A stretch of DNA of 58,933 nucleotides, taken from contig CAJNDS010000854.1 of the NCBI GenBank assembly GCA_905221605.1, positions 1 through 58,933 on the forward strand. Reading direction: 5' to 3'. The first letter of the stretch is position 1. Every line of letters begins with the position of its first letter. Shown here in pieces: positions 50,754 to 58,933 of the stretch. The translations under genes were made by a program, and so were the position numbers. The notes beneath the pieces were generated by a model that was given only the letters and a program-made list of their open reading frames with translations, did not search any database and had not been told where the DNA came from. Source of the stretch: Symbiodinium natans (taxonomy: Eukaryota; Sar; Dinophyceae; Suessiales; Symbiodiniaceae).

Positions 50754-53700
50754 GAACTTGTGGGCATCCTTCTTTGCAGGTCCCTGCTAAAGTGCTTTGA
50801 GGTTCAGGGGTTTGTCCGGGTTCAGGGTTAGATTTAGCGTTCTTGTACGAGTCTCTCTCCAACCATGTGCCATAGTGGCAGGACATCCCGTCCCGAAAAG
50901 CCCTGAAGCAGAAAGCCAAAGGGCCTCCAGTAAGGCGTGGGTCGCCGGAGCAAGGGGTCTTTGTATGCCCTGAAACCACGAAGCCCCTAAAGTCCCTAAC
51001 CCTAAGAAGGCTACACTCCTGAAATCCTAAGACTTATTGGTGGTGGCGGCCTAGAATGCTAGAAACCCCACACGCTCTGAACCCTTATAAACCCTTCTAA
51101 AGCCCCAAAAACCCGTACACCTCAACCCTAAAAACCCCAACAACACCGCGGCTTTGGATCCCAAGGTCGGGATCACTTCCGCATCGACCGCGATCGGGCG
51201 GGGCAGTTCAATCTCGTGGGGCCGCCGACTTTGGGTCTTGGGGGCTCGAGGGTTTGGACGTTTAAGGGGGTTTCGAGGCTTGGAGTTTCAGGTTTTAGGG
51301 AGGCTTTAGGGGTTGAGGGGGGAGGGGTTGAGGAGCTTGGGTTTAGGAGTTCAGGGCCGAGGCAGGGTTTAGGGTTGATGGGTTTTGGCTTTACAGTTCT
51401 AGCACCTCCTTGCAGAGCTCCTACTTTCGGGTTCAGTTCAGGGGTCAGGGCTTGGGGTACAAAGCTGGGGGAGCCAGGTTGCCTTGAGCGCGAACCCCAT
51501 CTGGCGCATGCGTCAGCGTCAGCTGCGCGAGCTGGAGCGAGGCCGAACCCACAGAGTTCAACAAATGCAAGACTCTTTCCCAGAATGGTACAGCCCACAT
51601 TATAGCAACCCCCAAAAAGGCTACGCCTATTGTCGGAAACCCCATGTTATTGATGGAAGTGCATGTTGGGCTCTGTGGCTGAGGGTCTGGAGCCTTCGTC
51701 GGTTTACGGCTTCGGGCAGGTTTACATTCTCTTGCAAGGTGTGTCATACTATGTTGTCATTGTTTTTTGATTGTTTGTCTTAGTATTCCCTCTGCGATTC
51801 TGATTCTGATTGCAATGTGAAGGTTTCGAGTCGAAGGTTCAGTTCAGTTCGGGTTGGCCCCGGCAAAACCTCAGGCTTGATGCGCTTCGGGTTTTGTGTG
51901 CTTAGGGTGTGGGGGGGCTTGGAGAGAGATGGTTTCGGGTTTTTTTGCGCTGGGGCCCTTGGGCCAGGGAGATCTGCAGCTCAGCTGCCCCAAGCACCTG
52001 GGCGTAAGCTCTTCACGGGGGATCGCCCTGGCTTCTGTGGGATTCTGAAGGACTTTGCACGAGATTCTACTTCTAAACAAAGCAGTTACCCCAACCAGAA
52101 ACTGGGATCAAGACCCCAACTGCGTTCCCTGCAAAGCCCTCAGAATTCCCTATAGTAGTCGCAAAAAGGGCCGCTCCACAGTCTAAGGTACTCTGAACCC
52201 CAATGCCTAAAGCCCTATACAGCTTGGGAGCCCTAAAACCCTGAAAGCCTATAAACCTCAACCTTAGGATGCCTGAAGAGGTGATCCGCCGCTGTCTCTC
52301 CTCCACGGGGATGAGATTTTCCTCTTCACGGGCGCTACGGACCAGTGCAGCTAGAGATCAGATACTTTTTTGGGGCGGGTGGGTTGGGGTTGAGCCTGGA
52401 GTGCTTAGTTTGGATTTTTGGAGGTTGCGGAATTGCAGTGTTTGGGATGCAGAACCCAGTCTACAGGGAGTCCAAAGCCCGTTGGCAGAAGGGCCTGAAG
52501 GTTTGCACCCAGACAGCCCCATACGGCCGTAGTATTCAGGTGTGGGATTAAAAGACTGCGGTTTCAGGCGCCTTTTTAACTGGCTGGCCAGGGAACCCTA
52601 AACCTTCAAACCCTAAACCCTGCATCCCCACCAAACCCTACATCCCCAGACCCTAAACTCCAGAGCCCCAAACTCCAAACAACCTGAGCCCTAAGCTCGA
52701 TACTCCCTGAAAAGGACTGCACGCCCGATGGCCCGGACAACCTCGGCGTCTTGAAGTGGCAGGGCCGGCGTTTTGTAGACCCCTTTGGTCGCCCAGTTTC
52801 GGGTTTGTGGTTCAGGGTTTAGGGTTTAGGGTTTAGGCCATGAACCCTCAGGCATCCGTCCTATACTCTTGCCTGGATGAAGGGTTCACGGTTGGGCATG
52901 TAGGGGGGTCTTATCATTAGAGCTTGGGGTGTATGGACTGAGGCTTTAGGTTTCAGCCTACAGGCACACCACAACTCCTAAATCCCAACCCCCGAAGCCC
53001 GCAACGCCGCCTCACCGAAGCCAGGCGATTTGTCCAATCCCCCGGCGACCGCGCTGCGCATGCCCGGGCCTGACCATCTTTGTAATGCAGCCAGCTGGGG
53101 TCTCCTATGAGCATAAGGACCCCTATGCTTGGTTGTAGAATTTAAGGTTTCTTGTGATTAGGTTGCAGGGTTGAGAGTTTACGGAACTACTTCCGGTAAT
53201 CTTCGGGTACCCAAAACAGGCCCCTAGATCCGGAGTGAAAGATTCGAAGTTCGGGTTCAACTATGCTCAAATTAGGGTTTAGGGTCTGGGGTTCTCATTT
53301 GCGGAGTATTGTCTAGAAAAAAATTTAGGCATGGTTGAAAAGGATACCGAATTAAAGAGCGCTTAGGGATGCTTAGAGTAGTCCCTGGAAACACGACCGG
53401 TGCATACAACGGTATTTTGGGTTTTGAGGCATGACTTCGCAGGAGCTCAGCGCCATGCTACACATCAGGAATGTGAGTGAGCAACTGCTCTAGTCTTCCG
53501 AATGTTCTGGGGACCATGAATCTTTGGGCCATCCCTACATGCTGAACCCAAACCTCCTCAGGGCCGTAAACCCCTCCACCTGTGCCTTTGTGACGAGGAT
53601 CCGGTTGTGGAGAACGACACCATCCGATCCATGCGCAGGCACTGCTTGCTTGGGTTTAGGGCTGCTTCGGGGCAGGGTTTGGGAGTGGTCCCCTTAAATA

Positions 53701-56700
53701 CATACCAAGTTTTGGGAGGGAATTTGGGATTTGTCCTATTCTGGTCCGGGGATTTTGGATCTTAAGGCGCTTAAGGTTTCAAAGTTAGGGTCCTAGGATG
53801 TCGGGCTTAGGGCCGTAGGGCTGAGGGTTAGGACACGAACCCGGGCGAGAACGAAAGCACAAGCTGCATCAAATCGGGTTCTCCTGTCACATGTGCAAAC
53901 TCGCAAGCGGTATCCGCCTTGAGACATGTCTGCCTCGACTGCACTACATACCCAGATCAATAAGCCCTAAACTCTCAGTCAACCCTGACTATGAAGCCGA
54001 ATTTCTAGTGCAAGGCCCAGCCAACCATCGGAAAGGCCGCGGACTTGGGTTTCAAGGAAAGGTTTATTTGGGGTTCAGGGGCCACGGTTCGGGACGAAGG
54101 CTTTGCGCTTCCCAGACTAAGGCTTAAAATCCCTCGAAACCAACTTCGAAATCCGACTTCGATGTTGGCATGCTCTGAACCCCCTATGTAGACATGACCT
54201 TACATGCATCCCAAGCCCTTCAACCTCAACCTCAACCTAAACCCGAGTCTAGACCTCAATGGTTTCATAGCACTTCATCTGGGGAAGTCGACTACACATT
54301 TGGCTAATGAAAATTTATCCTAACCTAAACCCTGCTTTGGTTCAGACATGGGCAGGCTACTTGGAACAGGGATGGCCGCAAACCCGAAACCCTAAATCCA
54401 GAACTTCTTTGAGCCTTGCAGTCCAAGGGGGCGACAGCAGGGACATCCCCTGGGAGGACACCGGGTCGCGCTTAGAGTTTAGGGTTTAGGGTTGAGTGTT
54501 GTCGGGGGAGGAGGGCTGCCCCTGAAATGAGGCCCCCAAACCCTTCGTCCGAGTACTTTCGGCGTGCTCATGTTAGCCTATATCCCGACACCAGGGGTCA
54601 AGCACTAGGCTCAATAAGGCCGAGCGAGAGATCTTGCTGATTGTATTTCTTTGATAGTAAAGTCCCTCCTCGTTCTAATTCTTCTTCTTGCTATTCTTTT
54701 TATCGTCCTCATTGTGCGTTATTGCAATAAGTTACCAAGCCGATCAAGATAAGCCCTGAACCTTGAAGCCAGGACCCTAAGTCGATCTTGAGTTGCGTAT
54801 GGGGAGGTTCCCTGATCGAGAAGGAGAAGAACCGCTACATGTGCTTGCCGCAGGCAAAGATGCCCCGCTTTAAAGGAGCTACACTCCACACCAAAAGCTC
54901 CTGGTTTGGTTTAGGGCGTCGGGTTTGTTGAGGTTTCTTTGTATGCGCGGGGTCTCAACCATTTGTTTTGTAGCTGGAGGTTTATGAGCTTTTACGGTTC
55001 GGAAACTAAATTCGTGGAGATATTTCCAGTTCCAAATAGTTGCATCGCAAAGGCCTCATTCTAGGTGTCGAATGTTTGTCACAGCCGGTCGTGGAACTGC
55101 CTTGTCTGGTCACGCGGTGTTCCTCACGCACCTCTTAACACCTACAACGCCAGAAATGTGAACTAACATTTTGTAACTTGTACCGGAACATAGGGAAATC
55201 ATTTTTGGAAACTACTTGTCGAAAATAGCACTGCATACTAGAACCGGAAATTGATTTGTTCTGGGAGTTACATGTAGAAACGAGTTGCAGGACATGTACA
55301 CCCGAAGAACCTTGAAAAGCCGAATGGACTTAAACCGGACTTAAACCCGGCCCTATTTTAAGTAAGTTGGCCCATCAGTTCAGTCTACATCGCCCAGAAG
55401 CTATGGTATCTTGTTGGAACTCCGTAGAAAGCCAAGCGGCAAGATGAAGTCGCACATGATTACACAGTGGGCTGCGTTCGTAGACTTTTGACGGGTTTGG
55501 ATTCAGCGCGCGATGAAACCCCAGCTCCCCAAGCCCTAGGTTTTCTGGTTTGACCCTTGGCCCTAAGCCGCTCTTTGCTTTCTTTGGAGGTCTTCGACTG
55601 GGCTGATGGGGCTGGCGACGTGCACCGACCACCGCGGAAGTCGCGGTCGCCCCAACGCGCGGGCCTCTGGCGCCTGGCTTGGGGGTTTCTTTGGGGCTCC
55701 CACACTAGTTTAGGGCTTTAAGTGTTGAAGGCTCCTTCAAGGTTCCCAGAATGAAAGGCTTGAGACTTTTGTGGAGCCCACAAACCCTGAGCAGCAAACC
55801 CAAAGGGGCCCCAAGAAGGCCAAGGGTTTCTTTTGACAGTTTTGATGTTGTTGAGATTTTTTGGGGTTGCTTCGTCATTTTTGCTGTGGGGTTTCGGCTT
55901 AATCGGGATTTTTCGGGTTTAGCGTTTAGGGTGGCAGAGCCTGTCCAAAACTGAACACTGCACCGAAATCACACAAAGCACACGGACAGGCACTCACAAG
56001 TAACAAAACAATCCTTGGATGTTTGTCTCCATCTGGTGCTGACCTCGAAAGTATCGAACAAAACTCCCACATCTCAAAGTTGCCCTGACACGTCCCAGCT
56101 TCCCCTATCCTTCGTTCCTCAAGCCCCAAACCCTAGAGACCCTAACCCCATTTGAAAGGGCTTCTGCGCCAGGTGTCAGCTTCAAGACGGACCAGGCCGG
56201 CGTGATGCAAGCAACATGGGTTATACAGGGTGCTATCGAGGCTTTAGGTTTCCGGTAGGAAGTTGTGACTTGGAGCTCGCCCGGCTCCGGCATTAGGAAT
56301 TGGGTTCAGAGCTTAGCTTGACGTAGCAGCCCGGATCTGGTTGGCGTGCAAACGCAAAAGGGTTCCTGGGATACTTTGTGCATAGGCACCTCAACCTCAC
56401 GGGTATGAGAACATGAACCTCATGAGGATGACACAGGCGAAGTGGTGGCTGTCATGTCGCGATCTCGAACTTGTAAGGAAACACAGCAATTCATTTCGGG
56501 TTGGCACCCAAGACGCACAAGGCTCAAGAGCCCAAGAGAGGCATCCAAGATGTTCCAGTTACAGCTGAAAGAAGCCCAAACTGCGGCAAGAGACCAAAAC
56601 ACCTGGCCAAATGCCTCAAGCTTGGCGGCACAGGACGAGCGTCCTCGATCTCTGCAACGGCCGGCAGCGTTCCCAGATTCCCTTGTCTTGGGTAGTGAAG

Positions 56701-58430
56701 GAGAGGAGGGGGCCCAGAATGGCAGGTTCCCTGCCATGACTTTTCGGAAAGCCTTGTTCCTGAATGGCTTAGAAGTTGAGTCTGGTCAAACCATCTGGGT
56801 CTCGCCCTGGACCCTACACCTTCGCAGTTGCTGTGCAGCTGCACACACTAAACCTAAATGGAATTGCCGAAATCCGAATGTGCGCCTCACTAGAAGTCTT
56901 CATCTAATCATCGGCTTGTTTGTTAGCACCATAAAACTAGAAGAGTCCAAGAGATTCAGATCCATTGACCCCTCAGCCCCTAACCCTCCAACATTCCAGA
57001 CGAGCTAGGATGATCAGTGGTACTGTTATCACTGCGTTTGCAGAAGGATCCCTTACAAGCAACCTCTTCGGCCCCAGTAAACCAGAAGGGACACCCCTTT
57101 CACACTGCTCCGTTCTTAGGCAACTGAAAACATCCTCGCTTCTTGAACCCACTAAGCGATGTAAAGCTGTTTTAAACCTCGAAGCATGAGCCTGCGTTTT
57201 CGGGGCTCCCAAAACCCCCTAAAGTGCCAAGCCCTAAACCCCAAAGTCCCAAGCGTAAGGGCCCCTTCAGCTCGCGCTGCTTGGAGCGAGGCAACCGGCT
57301 ACATACGCCAGACGCCACCAGAGCCGGGCTCCTGCATTAGGGTTTTAGGGGTATTGTGGGTGCTTGGCTTGTTGAGGTTCTTAGGTTTCAGGGCAAGCAT
57401 TTCCGCTCAAGCGTGCGCGATGAACGTGGAGCTATGCTGCACGGAACGCAATCCGGAAGCAAGTGCTTCCTGTCCTCCGGCACTCCCTCCGACTGTCCCA
57501 AGCCGGCAGATGAGCGCCAACCTCCTCCCCATAGCCACCTCTGTCACGAATTCTTCCAGCCTCGTCTTTTGCGGCACGACCATGGCATTCGGGCAGGCGC
57601 AGGCGTTGAACTGGCGCTTCCAGGCTTCAAGTAAGGTCAGAAACGTAAAGGCACGCCAGCAGTGTCGCGAGTCCAGTCGTCCTGCCAAGCCATCTATTCT
57701 TCACCAGGCAGGCAACTGCATCCCTGTTGCGGCTTTGATGCTCAACAATATTACCACCGTTGAAAAGTTTCTCCCATGCCAACTGGAGCCAGGGAAGACG
57801 ACAGGGGGAAGTCGTGCTGCCTTGGCATTTCAGTCGCAGATGCCCAAAAATGTTGCAAACATTCGAGCTGAACATTTCCATGTTGATAACTGATGTGACA
57901 TGTGCAGTTGGTCGTTGCGTGTCAATGGTTTTCGACTACACGTGACTGCCACCTCGAATTGGCGACGTGGGGGCTGCTCTTCAGACATTGAACGACGTCT
58001 GCTCCACTAGGTGATAGGCTGGAAGTGACACTTGTGAAAAGGTTTAGACCTTCCTCTCCAAAAACCTCATAAAAGCCTTTCATTGCCGGTTCTCCGTGAA
58101 ACACATGCAATTCTATCTATTTTGCCTCAAGGGTTCCAAACATGGCAAGATTGGGGACTGTTCATGTTCTTGGGGGGCGTTTGTCGCGTTGTGATTTTTC
58201 ATTGTTTTCTGCGGTCGGGAAGGATTCCGGGCCAGCTGGCTCATCGCTACAATGGGACTGATATCCTGGCTTTACTGAAGCGAAATCTTTCTGTAATTTG
58301 GGGTGGAAACTCAGCCAGACCTTTGGAAGCGCACGCAAAGAACCTGTTTGCTCTTCTAGCTGAGGGCCCATGACATATATGGTCCAGATGGTCGGCGGCT
58401 GGACTCACAACTGACCTCGTTCAGATAAAA

Positions 58431-58933
58431 AAGCGCGATTCAGGCTGAGGATTTGTATAAGTTATATATGTTTATATTATTTTTCTTTTGCCAGCTTTTT
58501 TGTTAATATACTTTAAAAAAGAATGATTTTATTAAAAATATTTGGAATTCTAATTTGGAATTTAAAAAGAATCTTGACGATGATTCTGATAAAAATATAA
58601 AGATACGGTTGGTGGAGGAGATTTTGTACCACTTTTTGAAGATTAAATGATACGATACATGAATATGACCTCGCAATATCTTATTTTATTGAGAGGAGGG
58701 GTGGATATTGAGGCGGCGTAAGATTTTTTTTATTGGAATTTACGATACTTTTTTTGAGGGTTCATAATTAACATAAAAAAAGGGTATGGGATTTCTTGTT
58801 TTACTTGTCTATTTAAAGTGGGATAAGATTTCTTCTAATAAGAATATGTTATAATGTCGTCGAAATGTAAGATATATGATGAATACATAGGGTTTGTTTT
58901 TTTCTATTTTTCTATATTTAATATTAATTAATA
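58431..58933. other. AT-rich terminal segment
   Basis: From about 58440 the sequence becomes very AT-rich (long A and T runs) and contains no telomere-like repeat, unlike everything before it. One + strand frame, 58507-58650, stays open for 47 codons without an ATG start and reads a Lys/Asn/Asp/Ile-rich peptide (EFKKNLDDDSDKNIKIRLVE). This could be an organelle-derived insert, an AT-rich transposon edge, or an assembly join. I cannot tell which. Confidence 0.6.

Larger units (their letters stand above)
45557..58430. other. Telomere-like mosaic with scattered islands, no gene recognised
   Basis: Short TTTAGGG/CCCTAAA blocks continue to about 57240. The islands at 45800-46700, 47240-48240 (AT-rich with TATATA microsatellites), 55000-55700 and 56400-58380 contain fewer heptamers. 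Open frames of 188 aa (56442-57008) and 235 aa (57186-57893) lack any domain and compete with open frames on the other strand, so I do not call them genes. Five inverted-repeat elements lie at 47241-50753. Confidence 0.6.

Noticed and set aside
56442-57008. 188-codon open frame
   Set aside because: Composition is random-like, no motif is present, and the minus strand is also open.
57186-57893. 235-codon open frame, with overlapping frames on the minus strand
   Set aside because: No domain or splice structure was recognised. A minus-strand frame (57407-57688) looks equally protein-like, so neither can be supported.

Overview
The window looks like nuclear DNA of a microbial eukaryote, most likely an alga. 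The evidence is the absence of operons and ribosome-binding-site structure, a GT-AG intron, very low coding density, many microsatellites and homopolymer runs, and hundreds of copies of the TTTAGGG/CCCTAAA telomere-type heptamer scattered in both orientations. TTTAGGG telomeres occur in plants, many green algae, dinoflagellates and chromerids. A KH-domain gene carrying an RGRGSG signature and a broken delta-class carbonic anhydrase (a family known from dinoflagellates, diatoms, haptophytes and some prasinophytes) make an alveolate alga such as a dinoflagellate my preferred guess. That is inference, not proof.

Layout. Positions 1-8340 are a mosaic of telomere-like blocks, short inverted-repeat elements and unique islands, with no convincing gene. 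Positions 8379-11223 form a compact 2.85 kb unit bounded by matching inverted termini inside (AT)n tracts; it contains a ~600 bp near-perfect palindrome followed by ~1.8 kb of diverged satellite repeats. Positions 11290-13980 return to telomere-like mosaic. Positions 13981-29869 are one very large LTR retrotransposon-like element: two direct repeats of about 750-770 bp, TG at the start, CA at the right end, and AACCC flanking both sides. Its interior has frameshifted gag-like coding sequence on the + strand, a 3.6 kb G-rich tandem array, an (AG)n tract, a segment of host-like DNA holding an intron-containing gene fragment, and a second coding block near the 3' end. I found no reverse transcriptase, RNase H, protease or integrase in it.

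Positions 29870-58380 are again telomere-like mosaic, with several families of short inverted-repeat (MITE-like) elements. The only host genes I can support there are a delta-carbonic anhydrase remnant (38402-38708) and a two-exon KH-domain gene (44629-45556). The last ~500 bp (from about 58430) switch abruptly to very AT-rich DNA.

The window is therefore dominated by mobile and repeat DNA. The parts that work together are those of the LTR element (LTRs, gag-like frames, G-rich array, 3' polypurine tract). It appears non-autonomous and would need polymerase proteins supplied in trans. All identity and copy counts here were made by eye.
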